From contig DATKVG010000219.1 of NCBI GenBank assembly GCA_035530195.1, forward strand, positions 1 through 32,898: a stretch of 32,898 bases of DNA, given 5' to 3'. The position numbers and the translations under genes were made by a program. Numbering within the stretch: the stretch's first letter is position 1; every line of letters begins with the position of its first letter. The DNA is from JAPLKX01 sp035530195 (GTDB lineage: Bacteria; Hydrogenedentota; Hydrogenedentia; Hydrogenedentales; SLHB01). Below the pieces are notes generated by a model. That model was not told where the DNA came from, did no database searches, and was given only the letters and a program-made list of their open reading frames with translations. Positions 5,453 through 14,658 of this stretch are shown here, piece after piece.

Positions 5453-8400
5453 ATGAAGCGGCTTTTTGAAGAAATAACGGGAGATGATATTTCCCTGCTC
5501 GATGACCGGCAGCTTACCCGGCTACTGAAAATCCTGCTCCATCAGGAGGCAATCTTCCACGGCATTTCCCAACGCGCCTGTAACGTTCCGTTAGACATAA
5601 CGGTCCCCGACGGAGGTGAGGACGGGCGAATTAAATGGGACGGCGGGCCGGAATGCACGGAATTTCTCGCCCACCGTTTTACGTCCTTTCAAGTCAAAAC
5701 AGAAAAGATGGGACCAGCGAAGTTAGGCACACATTTTTTAAAGGCGGATCGGAAAACGCTTAAGCCAAAAGTGGCAGAGGTTTTGGACGCCAAGGGAAGC
5801 TATATCGTCTTTTACGGCCACAGGTCTCAAGACCGCGAAAAATCCATTCGTGCGATGCGCGATTCACTCCTAGAACTTGGGAGAGCCGACGCTGAGACCG
5901 CCGACATTGACGTTTTCGACAGTGATCGTATTGCCACATGGGCAAATGTATACCCCGCCACGGTCCTCTACGTTCGAGAACGCCTCCGACAATCCCTCCC
6001 GTGCGACATGCAGTCGTGGGAATCGTGGAGCCGATACAAATCTACGGCGGGTCACTATTTCTTAAACGAAACACTTGAAGGGCACGTCCAGGAGATCAGG
6101 GAGCGCCTTTCGGCACCTCGGGGAGTTGTGCGTATCGTCGGATTGTCTGGTTTAGGAAAGACTCGCCTCGCATTTGAAGCGTTACGACCTCCAAAAGATG
6201 CAACTCAAAGCCAGATGCAGGCACTGAGCGACATGGTTTTGTTCTGCCCAAACGGCGAGGATCCCGCCGTCGCTACCGCGGTCCACCAGTTGGCAGAGCA
6301 AGGATACCAGGCAGTCGTCGTTGTAGACGAATGCGAGGAGACTCTGCACCAACGTCTCGTTCAAGAGGTGGAGCGTGCTGATAGCAACATTAGCCTGTTG
6401 ACGCTCGACTACACCGTGCCAGAACAAGACTGCCCTGAGCCCGGGATTGTTCGCCTCCGGCCGGACGATTTACAGGACGTAGTTACGAAGATGCTTGCAG
6501 AAGTCTACCGCGACCGGCTTCGGCAAGGGGTGATTTCTACACTGGCCGACTTGGCGCGAGGATTCCCCAGAATGGCCGTCCTTTTCGCCGAAGCCCATTT
6601 AGGGGACAACGACCACATCGGTCAAATCACAGATCCCGCTTTTCTTGATAGATTGCTTTGGGAACGACATCAACCAGATCCCGTGACCAGAAAAGTCTTG
6701 CAGGCATGTGCACTGTTTGAACAAATCGGATTCAGCGGGCAGGTCCTTTCCCAGCGTGTACTCGTAGCAGAAAGTGTCGCAGGTGTAACAAACGACGATT
6801 TTCACAGGGTGTGCGTTGCCCAAATGCGGCGCGACATTATCCAACGCCGCGGTCGATACATTCACGTAACGCCCACGCCTCTTGTGCACGCCCTTGCCGG
6901 TTATTGGTGGCGTGAGGTTTCTCCCGAAACACGACATTCCCTAATCGAAAAGATCTGGGCCACAGATCTGCGCAAGGCTTTTTTGGAGCAAATGAAACTC
7001 CTCGATTATGTCCGCGAGGCAAGAGCCGTAGCCGAAGAGTTATGTGGCCCGGCGGGCCTTGTCGGCAATGCTACTTCATTGGAGACGACCGATGGTCTTG
7101 ACGCCCTAAGTTCGTTGGCCGAGATTGTCCCAGGGGCGGCAGTGGCGGCATTAAAGCGCACGTACGGCCAATGGTCTGAGTCTCGCTGGAATGAGATCGA
7201 GGAACTTTACCATTCATTGTTTTTTGTTCTCCAAAAACTGTGTTGGTGGGAAGAAACTTTTACCGACGCCGCGCGGCTCTTGCTGCGGCTGTCTGTCCTC
7301 CCCGGCAAGCATCAAGCCAAAGAACATTTTACGCAGCTTTTTCGCATACCCCTTTCAGGGACTCAGGCACCGCCCTCCGCCCGCATAATCCTTATTGAGG
7401 ACTGCCTCAATTCGTCTGCTATCATCGAAAACGAAATAGCGGTTGAAGCGCTGGGTAAAGCCATAACATACGGGATGGTAAGCCGCTCCGGGGGTATGGA
7501 AAGCCAAGGAAGTCGAAAACAGCAGCAAGATTGGACAGCGAACACGCCGGCAAAGTGGCAGATGTTGATGGAGTACGAGACGCGGTGCCTGGATTCGCTC
7601 GCGGACCTTGCTGTTAACAGCGAGGCCCTCGGTGCTCTTGCCGCAAAAAGGCTGGGCGAGGAGTTTAGGGGGTTACTTCATTTGGGTATGGTTGACCCCG
7701 TCGAAAAAGCACTATCCGCCGTCGCGGCGGCCAAGAAAGGCTGCTGGCCAGAGGCCGAACAAGCCCTTCGCCACATGCGTACGTATAGCAAAGATTTGCC
7801 CCTACGCCCGCAGGAGAAGGTTGCCGATTGGCTGAAATTGATGGACCCGACGGATTTACCGTCTCGCTTAAAGAGCACCGTCACCGCTCGAGTCTTCGAA
7901 CACACAAGAAATGCGAATGGCGAGTTTATTGATCTGGCAAAACAACGCACCCTGTTGTTGGCGGAAGAGTTGGCGGCACAGGGGACGGCTTGGTACGCCC
8001 ATCTCCCGGAGTTATTCCGGGGAGAGCAAACAAGGGGCTATGAATTCGGTCGTCGCCTTGGAGAATTAACAGAGAACCCTGAACCGTTCGTGGAATCCGC
8101 GACGGAGATCCTTCAGCGGGAAGATGGAAAAGCAAATCCCGAAGTCTTGGCTGGTTTCCTTGGTGTTGACCGCCTTAAGAGCGTGCGGAAAGATTTTTTG
8201 AAGCGAACAACAACCACGCCTTCGCTGACCCCGTACCTTAGAAGAATGCTGCGGGACCTGGTTTGTGACCGCGAGGATCTGGAAACTGTTCTTGGATTGA
8301 TCCGCGCTGGGGTACTGAAGCTCCCCTGCCTGGAGGTATTCAGTTATTCGCACATTTTTGATGATCCGGCCGTTCTTGAATGGTTTGTCGGCGAATTGGT

Positions 8401-9223
8401 AGCGCTGGGGCAAGAAGGTGCGCGTCGAGGCCTACAGATTGTGCATAACTGTTGCTATGGTTCAACGGATAAACTGAAGCGACATACAACCCTGATCCGA
8501 CGGCTGATTCTACAGAAAGTTCTTTCCAAGGACGAGAACGAGGTATGCGACACAACGAGGACTCCCGATCTCGTTAATACGTGGACGGATTGTGTAGAGT
8601 GGATTGTGAACGACAACCCGACAGACCAGGACTTTCTTGACCAGGTTACGGGAGAGATCATTGAAGCTGCCCCTGATGCACATATTGGGGAAAACCAGGG
8701 ACTACGGGGCATTCTGATAAAACTCCTTTCGATAAATCCCGAGCGCGTCTGGGCCATCCTCGGAAACGTGCTGCTGGAAGGAGGAAGTGCTGCGGGAAAC
8801 GTTGCTTCGCTTATCAGCTCACATTTTCTGATGGATGATGAAGTTGCGGTAATTTCAACAGTGCCGGATGACGTGCTTTTGAGTTGGTTCGATGAACATG
8901 GTGAACGGGCAGTTGAAGTCACCTCTCAAATTGTTCGGCTCATAGCGAACGATCAAGAGACGCCTGAATGGTCGCCTATAGCCCGCCAGATCCTGCAGCG
9001 CTACGGATCAAAGCGCAACATCCTCAACGCCCTATCGAGCAACCTCTTCTATTATGCATGGAGCAGAAATGGCTTGAAGCCGCTAAAGGATAGCCTGAAA
9101 CTCTTGGAGTCACTCCTTCAGGATCCGGTGCCTGAGGTCCGGCAATGGGCGAGGGAGCTTCTGGAACACTGGAGACAACGCATGGCGGACGCTGAGGTAC
9201 GCGAGGAAGAGCGAGACATCTAA
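5453..9223 (+). CDS. STAND-type ATPase with predicted PD-(D/E)XK nuclease domain, putative defence protein
   Basis: 1256 residues from this ATG, which has an AGGGGG ribosome site five bases upstream; an ATG 15 bases earlier has none. Residues about 25-180 look like a restriction-endonuclease fold of Mrr type. The acidic pair E56/D57 sits in a PDGGEDG turn and is followed by F-Q80-V-K82, the QxK form of the nuclease motif. Residues about 200-480 are a STAND/NB-ARC-like NTPase: Walker A GLSGLGKT (230-237), Walker B VVVVDE (D292, E293), a GFP motif (370-372) and a winged-helix-like region. The remaining 750 residues are helical with no repeat I can name. Nuclease, STAND switch and long C-terminal sensor is the plan of Avs-type antiphage proteins. 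The gene stands alone and converges on gyrA, and its codon and base use is visibly less GC-rich, which suggests acquisition. Function is inferred from architecture only. Confidence 0.7.
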   Translation: MKRLFEEITGDDISLLDDRQLTRLLKILLHQEAIFHGISQRACNVPLDITVPDGGEDGRIKWDGGPECTEFLAHRFTSFQVKTEKMGPAKLGTHFLKADRKTLKPKVAEVLDAKGSYIVFYGHRSQDREKSIRAMRDSLLELGRADAETADIDVFDSDRIATWANVYPATVLYVRERLRQSLPCDMQSWESWSRYKSTAGHYFLNETLEGHVQEIRERLSAPRGVVRIVGLSGLGKTRLAFEALRPPKDATQSQMQALSDMVLFCPNGEDPAVATAVHQLAEQGYQAVVVVDECEETLHQRLVQEVERADSNISLLTLDYTVPEQDCPEPGIVRLRPDDLQDVVTKMLAEVYRDRLRQGVISTLADLARGFPRMAVLFAEAHLGDNDHIGQITDPAFLDRLLWERHQPDPVTRKVLQACALFEQIGFSGQVLSQRVLVAESVAGVTNDDFHRVCVAQMRRDIIQRRGRYIHVTPTPLVHALAGYWWREVSPETRHSLIEKIWATDLRKAFLEQMKLLDYVREARAVAEELCGPAGLVGNATSLETTDGLDALSSLAEIVPGAAVAALKRTYGQWSESRWNEIEELYHSLFFVLQKLCWWEETFTDAARLLLRLSVLPGKHQAKEHFTQLFRIPLSGTQAPPSARIILIEDCLNSSAIIENEIAVEALGKAITYGMVSRSGGMESQGSRKQQQDWTANTPAKWQMLMEYETRCLDSLADLAVNSEALGALAAKRLGEEFRGLLHLGMVDPVEKALSAVAAAKKGCWPEAEQALRHMRTYSKDLPLRPQEKVADWLKLMDPTDLPSRLKSTVTARVFEHTRNANGEFIDLAKQRTLLLAEELAAQGTAWYAHLPELFRGEQTRGYEFGRRLGELTENPEPFVESATEILQREDGKANPEVLAGFLGVDRLKSVRKDFLKRTTTTPSLTPYLRRMLRDLVCDREDLETVLGLIRAGVLKLPCLEVFSYSHIFDDPAVLEWFVGELVALGQEGARRGLQIVHNCCYGSTDKLKRHTTLIRRLILQKVLSKDENEVCDTTRTPDLVNTWTDCVEWIVNDNPTDQDFLDQVTGEIIEAAPDAHIGENQGLRGILIKLLSINPERVWAILGNVLLEGGSAAGNVASLISSHFLMDDEVAVISTVPDDVLLSWFDEHGERAVEVTSQIVRLIANDQETPEWSPIARQILQRYGSKRNILNALSSNLFYYAWSRNGLKPLKDSLKLLESLLQDPVPEVRQWARELLEHWRQRMADAEVREEERDI

Positions 9224-9245
9224 CAGGCACAGTGGCAATGACCGC

Positions 9246-9257
9246 CTCAGTACTGAG
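9246..9257. repeat. Palindrome CTCAGTACTGAG between convergent genes
   Basis: A perfect 12-base palindrome in the 62-base gap between the ends of the STAND gene and gyrA. It is short and has no T run, so it is at most a weak termination or pausing site. Confidence 0.35.
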
Positions 9258-9285
9258 ACATCTCAAATCTCAACTTCTCGTATTC

Positions 9286-11811
9286 TTAATCGGTGTCGTC
9301 GGGAATATCTTCGGGTTCGGGGGATGAGGCCGTGATGGCTTCGTCGGACGGGCCTGCGGCTTCGGTGACTTCCTGTTCTTTTTCTTCGGCGATGGCTCGG
9401 GCGATAGCGCTGACTTTTGCGCCGGGGGTGGGCGTCATGATCTTGACGCCCTGGGTGTTGCGGCCGATGGTGCGAATACCCTTGACGGAGGTCCGTATGA
9501 CGATGCCGTCGGTGCTGACGACGACGATTTCGTCTCGGTCGTCGACGGTGAGCATCCCGACGACGTTTCCGTTTCGGGCGCTGGTTTTGATGTTGATGAT
9601 GCCCACGCCGCCGCGGTGCTGAAGGCGGTATTCGCCGACTTCGGTGCGTTTGCCGAACCCGTTTTCGGTGACGGACAGCACGGTCATGTCGTCGCCGGCG
9701 AGTGAGACGCCAATAACGACGTCGTCGGCGTCGAGGCGGATGCCGATGACGCCTCTGGCGGTGCGGCCCATCGGGCGGACGTCTTTTTCGGGGAACCGGA
9801 TGGCCATGCCTTTGTTTGTGGCGATGAGGATGTTGTCGTTTCCCGATGTGATCTGGACATCGATGAGTCGGTCGTCTGCGTCGAGTTCGATGGCGATGAT
9901 GCCGGCGGTGCGTGGGTTGCTGTAGGCTTTGAGCGGCGTCTTCTTCACGACGCCCTTTGAGGTCACCATGAAGACCGTTTTGTCTTCTTCTTTAAGGTCG
10001 CGTACGGGCAGCGACGCGGAGACGATCTCGCCGCTTTCGAGGCTGAGCAGGTTGACGATGGCGCGGCCGCGGGCGGTTCGCGATGCGCGCGGGAGTTCGT
10101 GTACTTTGCGCCAGTAGACTCTGCCCTTGGTGGTGAAGAAGAGGATGTATTGGTGTGCGGATGCGATGAAGAGGTCTTTGACGAAATCTTCGTCTTTGGT
10201 TTCCATGCCGGCGATACCGCGCCCGCCTCTGCGCTGTTTTCTGTAGGTGCTGACGGGGAGGCGCTTGATATAGCCTGCGTTGGAGACGGTGACGACCATG
10301 TCTTCGTCGGCGATGAGGTCTTCGACGCTGAACTCGGAGATTCCGCCGATGATTTCGGTGCGTCGCGTGTCGCCGTATTTTTGTTTTACGGCGAGGATTT
10401 CTTTTCGGACTTCGGCGAAGATGGTTCTTTCGCTGGAGAGGATGGAGCGGAGCCGCTCGATTTCCTGGATGAGCTTTTTGTATTCGTCTTCGAGTTCGTG
10501 GCGTTCGAGGCCGGTAAGGCGGCGGAGCTGCATGGCGAGGATGGCGTTGGCCTGGACCTCGGTGAACTTGAACTTGGCGATGAGGTTTTCGCGGGCGGCG
10601 TCGACGCTCTCGGAACCCCGGATGATGGCGATGACTTTGTCGATGTGGTCGATGGCTTTGAGTAGGCCTTCGACGATGTGGGCGCGATCTTCGGCCTTTT
10701 TGAGGTCGAATCGAGCCCGCCGCTCGACGATTTCGGCTCGATGGCGGACGTAGTAATAGACGAGGTCGCGCAGGCTGAGGACTCTGGGCTGGTTGTTGAC
10801 GAGCGCGAGCATGATGATGCTTGCGGTGTCCTGCATCTGGGTGTTTTTGAACAACTGGTTGAGTACGACCTGGGGCTCGTCGCCTTTCCGGATCTCGATG
10901 ACGATGCGCATTCCGTCCTTATCGGATTCGTCGCGGAGATCGCTGATCCCTTCAATAGCCTTCTTGCGAACGAGATGGGCGATACTCTCGATCAGGCGCG
11001 CCTTGTTGACCTGGTAAGGGATCTCATGGACGATGATGCATTCTTTGCTGGTGCGTTTGTTGGTTTCGACGGAGGCTTTTGCGCGGACGGTGACTCTGCC
11101 GCGGCCGGTTCGGTAGGCGTCGACGATGCCTTCGGCCCCGCAGATGACGCCGCCGGTTGGGAAATCGGGCCCTTTGACGAACCGCATGAGGTCGTCGCTG
11201 GTAGCGCCGGGGTGGTCGATGAGGTAGACGACGGCGTCGCAGACTTCGGAGAGATTGTGCGGCGGCAGGCTGGTGGCCATGCCGACGGCGATGCCGTAGG
11301 AGCCGTTGACGAGCAGGTTGGGGATGGCCGAGGGCAACACCCGCGGTTCCTGTCGGCTGCCGTCATAGTTGGGCTCCGTATCGATGGTCTCTTTGTCGAT
11401 GTCGCCCAGCATTTCGGCCGTAATGCCCGCCATCCGTGCTTCGGTGTATCGCATGGCGGCGGGGCTGTCGCCGTCGATGGACCCGAAGTTGCCCTGGCCA
11501 TGCACCAGGGGGTAGCGCAGGTTCCAGTCCTGCGCCATCCGCACTAACGCGTCGTAAATGGCCGCGTCGCCGTGGGGATGATACTTACCCATCGCATCGC
11601 CGACGATCAGGGCGCATTTCCTGAAGGGCCGGTTATGCGCGAGCCCGATTTCGTGCATGGCGAAGAGGATGCGCCGGTGGACGGGCTTCAGGCCGTCGCG
11701 GACGTCGGGGAGCGCGCGGCTGACGATCACGCTCATGGAATAGTCCATGAACGAGTTTTTGAGTTCCTGCTCGATAGCGATCGGTAGGATGCGTTCGTTA
11801 CGTGAGTACAT
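9286..11811 (-). CDS. gyrA: DNA gyrase subunit A
   Basis: 841 residues. This is the breakage-reunion subunit of gyrase, which with GyrB introduces negative supercoils using ATP. The catalytic tyrosine is Y122 in AAMRYTEAR. The winged-helix and quinolone-pocket region GKYHPHGDAAIYD covers 75-87. Position 83 is alanine, where E. coli has serine, and D87 is kept. The GyrA box QRRGGRG at 526-532 begins the C-terminal DNA-wrapping pinwheel and separates it from ParC. The C-terminus ends in an acidic tail, as in many gyrases. An AAAGGA ribosome site stands six bases before the ATG. The gene follows gyrB after 25 bases, so both subunits are probably made from one transcript. Confidence 0.97.
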   Translation of the reverse strand: MYSRNERILPIAIEQELKNSFMDYSMSVIVSRALPDVRDGLKPVHRRILFAMHEIGLAHNRPFRKCALIVGDAMGKYHPHGDAAIYDALVRMAQDWNLRYPLVHGQGNFGSIDGDSPAAMRYTEARMAGITAEMLGDIDKETIDTEPNYDGSRQEPRVLPSAIPNLLVNGSYGIAVGMATSLPPHNLSEVCDAVVYLIDHPGATSDDLMRFVKGPDFPTGGVICGAEGIVDAYRTGRGRVTVRAKASVETNKRTSKECIIVHEIPYQVNKARLIESIAHLVRKKAIEGISDLRDESDKDGMRIVIEIRKGDEPQVVLNQLFKNTQMQDTASIIMLALVNNQPRVLSLRDLVYYYVRHRAEIVERRARFDLKKAEDRAHIVEGLLKAIDHIDKVIAIIRGSESVDAARENLIAKFKFTEVQANAILAMQLRRLTGLERHELEDEYKKLIQEIERLRSILSSERTIFAEVRKEILAVKQKYGDTRRTEIIGGISEFSVEDLIADEDMVVTVSNAGYIKRLPVSTYRKQRRGGRGIAGMETKDEDFVKDLFIASAHQYILFFTTKGRVYWRKVHELPRASRTARGRAIVNLLSLESGEIVSASLPVRDLKEEDKTVFMVTSKGVVKKTPLKAYSNPRTAGIIAIELDADDRLIDVQITSGNDNILIATNKGMAIRFPEKDVRPMGRTARGVIGIRLDADDVVIGVSLAGDDMTVLSVTENGFGKRTEVGEYRLQHRGGVGIINIKTSARNGNVVGMLTVDDRDEIVVVSTDGIVIRTSVKGIRTIGRNTQGVKIMTPTPGAKVSAIARAIAEEKEQEVTEAAGPSDEAITASSPEPEDIPDDTD

Positions 11812-11836
11812 TCTTTTCCTTTATGCGAAAGCGGCG

Positions 11837-14299
11837 TTAAATGTCGAGGTTTCGGACTTCGGCCGCGTGCTTTTCGATGAATTCCTTGCGCGGCTCGACA
11901 AGCCCGCCCATGAGTGTGACGAGTAGGTCGTCGGCGGCGTTTTCGTCTTCGGCCTTGACCTGCAGCACGGTCCGTTTCTCCGGGTCGACCGTGGTTTCCT
12001 GCAACTGTTCGGGATTCATCTCCCCAAGGCCCTTGTAACGCTGGATCACGATCCCCTTCTGGCCCGTGGTGAGCAGGTGGTCCCGCAGTTCGATCAGGTT
12101 ACCGGTTTCAAAAACAACTTCCCCTTCGGACGTCTCAACGCGGAACGGCGGCTTTCCAATCGCGGCCAGAGATTCCGCATGGCTGGCGAGCGCCGAAAAC
12201 TCGTGGCTCCTGAAGAACGACCGGTCAATCTGGTTTTCGCGGCGCATTATCTTGGGCTGTTGGCCGCCGTTGCTGTTGAGCAGATCGAGCTGATGCTCGC
12301 CCGTGTCGATGATGTCGGCGCCGACGCCGAATATGTGGGTAATTTCTCTGGCGGTGAGTTTACTGGGTTCGAGCCACTTTTCGCGGGGCAACTGGAGCGC
12401 GGCGAGCACGGCCTCTCGGGGGACGCCGTACACGCGTTTGAGGCGTGAGAGCATCCGTTCCTGGTCGCGTGCGGCGTTGAGCGACCGGACGAGGTTTTTG
12501 AGGTTGACGCTCGATCGTTTTTCGTCGCCGTTGGCGGAACTGATCTTGTGGGAGTCAAGCACGACTTCGAACAGGAACTTTTCCTTTTCTTCCTCGGTAT
12601 TGATGTACCGGGCCATTTTGCCTTTGCGGACCTGGTAGAGGGGCGGCTGCGCGATGAAAAGATTGCCGCGGCGGATCAGGTCGGGCATGTGCCGGAAAAA
12701 GAAGGTCAGGAGCAGGATTCGGATATGGGAGCCGTCGACGTCGGCGTCGGTCATGATAATGATTTTGTGGTAGCGGAGGTTCTCGATCTTGAAATCGTCC
12801 TTGCCAAACCCTGTGCCGAGCGCGGCGATGATGGCGCGGATCTCGGTGTTGTCGAGGATTTTGTCTTCGCGTGCCTTCTCGACATTGAGGATCTTGCCGC
12901 GGAGGGGCAGAATGGCCTGGTACCTTCTGTCGCGAGCCTGTTTTGCGGACCCGCCGGCGCTGTCGCCCTCGACGATGAACAGTTCGCAGAGCGCGGGGTC
13001 TTTTTCGGAGCAGTCGGCGAGTTTGCCGGGGAGTGAAAACGAGTCGAGCGCGCCTTTACGCCGGACGAGTTCGCGGGCTTTCCGTGCGGCCTCGCGGGCG
13101 CGGGAGGCTTCGAGCGTCTTGTTGATGATTCGGTTGGCGACGGTGGGGTTTTCCTCGAAGAAATTCTGCAGCCCCTCGTACACGACCGAGTTGACGATGC
13201 CCTGTACCTCGCTGTTGCCCAGCTTCATCTTGGTCTGGCCTTCGAACTGCGGGTTTGGCACACGTACCGACACGATTGCCGTGAGGCCTTCGCGGGCGTC
13301 GTCGCCGCTGATCGAGGCGTCGGCCTTTTTGAGGAGGTTGTTTTTCCTGGCGTAGTCGTTGAGGGCTTTGGTGAGGGCGGCGCGAAACCCGCTGAGGTGT
13401 GTGCCGCCTTCGTGGGTGTTAATGTTATTGGCGAAACAGGATACGGTCTCGGTGTAGGCGCTGGTGTATTGGAGCGCGACTTCGCACTGTACTTTATCCT
13501 TCTCGGCCTCGAGGTATACGGGCTTTCGGTGGAGTGGCTCTTTGTTTCTGTTGAGCCAGGTCACGTACTCGATGATGCCGCCCTTGTAGAGCATGACGGT
13601 GGGGTCGCCGTCGCCATCGCGCTCGTCTTTGAACGTGATTCGGAGGCCCTTGTTAAGGAACGCGAGTTCGCGCAACCTGGTAATGAGGGTTTCCGCGTTG
13701 TAGGTGGTGTCTTCGAATACCTCGGGGTCGGGATGGAACGTGACGCGCGTGCCGGTGGTCCGTGTTTTGCCGCGCTCTTCGAGGGGGCCGTCGGGCACGC
13801 CGCGCTTGAACTGCATGTAATGGACGCAGTTTTCGCGCTTGACCTCCACCTCGAGGAAGTCAGAGAGGGCGTTGACGCACGAGATGCCGACGCCGTGAAG
13901 GCCGCCCGCCACCTTGTAGGAACTGTTGTCGAACTTGCCGCCGGCGTGGAGCATGGTCATGACGACTTCGAGCGCGGACTTGTTGCGGAACTTGGGGTGT
14001 TTGTCGACCGGGATGCCGCGCCCGTCGTCGATTACGCTGACACTGTTGTCGATATGTATTATCACGTCAATCTGAGAGCAGAACCCGACCATGGCTTCGT
14101 CGATACTGTTGTCAACGGCCTCGTACACGAGGTGGTGGAGACCGCGTGTCGAGGTGTCGCCAATGTACATGGCGGGTCGTCGGCGGACGGCCTGCAGGCC
14201 CTCGAGCACCTGGATGGATTTTGCGTCGTAACGGGGCTCTTGCATGCTGCTCTCTTTGTTATGGCCGTTCTTTTTGCCGTCGTCGTTGTCGTTATCCAT
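11837..14299 (-). CDS. gyrB: DNA gyrase subunit B
   Basis: 820 residues, the ATPase subunit of gyrase. The GHKL ATPase motifs are EAVDNSIDEA (60-69, with N64 for Mg), DDGRGIP (91-97) and GGLHGVG (132-138). The transducer contains QTKMKLGN (355-362). The TOPRIM domain has EGDSAGG (444-450) and DADVDG (518-523), followed by the C-terminal tail with QRYKGLGEMN that contacts GyrA. The length matches the long form with an insert inside TOPRIM, as in E. coli (804 residues). The first 18 residues are polar and may not be translated, since an in-frame ATG at 14245 begins MQEPRYD. I keep the upstream ATG because GAGG stands four bases before it. The gene lies between dciA and gyrA. Confidence 0.97.
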   Translation of the reverse strand: MDNDNDDGKKNGHNKESSMQEPRYDAKSIQVLEGLQAVRRRPAMYIGDTSTRGLHHLVYEAVDNSIDEAMVGFCSQIDVIIHIDNSVSVIDDGRGIPVDKHPKFRNKSALEVVMTMLHAGGKFDNSSYKVAGGLHGVGISCVNALSDFLEVEVKRENCVHYMQFKRGVPDGPLEERGKTRTTGTRVTFHPDPEVFEDTTYNAETLITRLRELAFLNKGLRITFKDERDGDGDPTVMLYKGGIIEYVTWLNRNKEPLHRKPVYLEAEKDKVQCEVALQYTSAYTETVSCFANNINTHEGGTHLSGFRAALTKALNDYARKNNLLKKADASISGDDAREGLTAIVSVRVPNPQFEGQTKMKLGNSEVQGIVNSVVYEGLQNFFEENPTVANRIINKTLEASRAREAARKARELVRRKGALDSFSLPGKLADCSEKDPALCELFIVEGDSAGGSAKQARDRRYQAILPLRGKILNVEKAREDKILDNTEIRAIIAALGTGFGKDDFKIENLRYHKIIIMTDADVDGSHIRILLLTFFFRHMPDLIRRGNLFIAQPPLYQVRKGKMARYINTEEEKEKFLFEVVLDSHKISSANGDEKRSSVNLKNLVRSLNAARDQERMLSRLKRVYGVPREAVLAALQLPREKWLEPSKLTAREITHIFGVGADIIDTGEHQLDLLNSNGGQQPKIMRRENQIDRSFFRSHEFSALASHAESLAAIGKPPFRVETSEGEVVFETGNLIELRDHLLTTGQKGIVIQRYKGLGEMNPEQLQETTVDPEKRTVLQVKAEDENAADDLLVTLMGGLVEPRKEFIEKHAAEVRNLDI

Positions 14300-14368
14300 G
14301 ATGCCTCATCTGTGATGCCTCCGCTGGGGATTTGACAGGGGGCCCGGGGCGCCAAAAAGACCGTATCG

Positions 14369-14386
14369 CTGATGGCGGACCATCAG
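14369..14386. repeat. Hairpin in the gyrB leader
   Basis: CTGATGG-cgga-CCATCAG is a perfect 7-bp stem. It lies downstream of the predicted gyrB promoter, so it would be in the 5' untranslated RNA and might affect expression. Confidence 0.4.
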
Positions 14387-14437
14387 GTTTATGCGGACAA
14401 AAAACACGGCGTTTTTCCAGACGTTCATTAACCAAAA

Positions 14438-14466
14438 ATTTTACCAGATCCGGGTTGGAAAAACAA
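14438..14466 (-). promoter_or_regulatory. Promoter candidate of gyrB-gyrA
   Basis: On the minus strand TTGTTT (14466-14461), 17 bases and TAAAAT (14443-14438), with TGG just before the -10. Start would be near 14431, giving a leader of about 130 bases. It suggests that gyrBA can be transcribed independently of recF-dciA. Confidence 0.5.
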
Positions 14467-14581
14467 GGCAAACCCGCAACATTTAGAGGTTCACCGGGCG
14501 GCAGAACCCGATATGTTGTATAAGGAGACGTTTTCAGGCACAGGATAAGGGGGGGCGCAAGAAAGGGCAAATACCTGAACA

Positions 14582-14599
14582 TATATTCCGTGGAATATA
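14582..14599. promoter_or_regulatory. Operator-like palindrome between dciA and gyrB
   Basis: TATATTCC-GT-GGAATATA is an 18-base inverted repeat with 8-base arms, AT-rich at both ends. It lies upstream of the gyrB promoter candidate. It could be a regulator site or a pause site after dciA. No regulator can be named. Confidence 0.35.
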
Positions 14600-14658
14600 G
14601 GGGCCGAATTGCGGCTGCGGGGGAGTTTTTTATGGATTTGAAAGTGGGACACCAACGG

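Larger units (their letters stand above)
14300..14658. other. Upstream region of gyrB
   Basis: Gap between the dciA stop and the gyrB start. It holds a promoter candidate (14438-14466), a hairpin CTGATGG-cgga-CCATCAG (14369-14386) and a near-perfect palindrome TATATTCC-GT-GGAATATA (14582-14599). No coding frame is convincing. Confidence 0.6.

Noticed and set aside
10678..11547. 289-codon plus-strand frame inside gyrA
   Set aside because: It is an acidic, V/D-rich antisense frame of a strongly conserved gene, with no ribosome site.
13397..14335. 312-codon plus-strand frame across the gyrB start
   Set aside because: It is the complement of the conserved GyrB ATPase domain, so its sequence is dictated by that gene.
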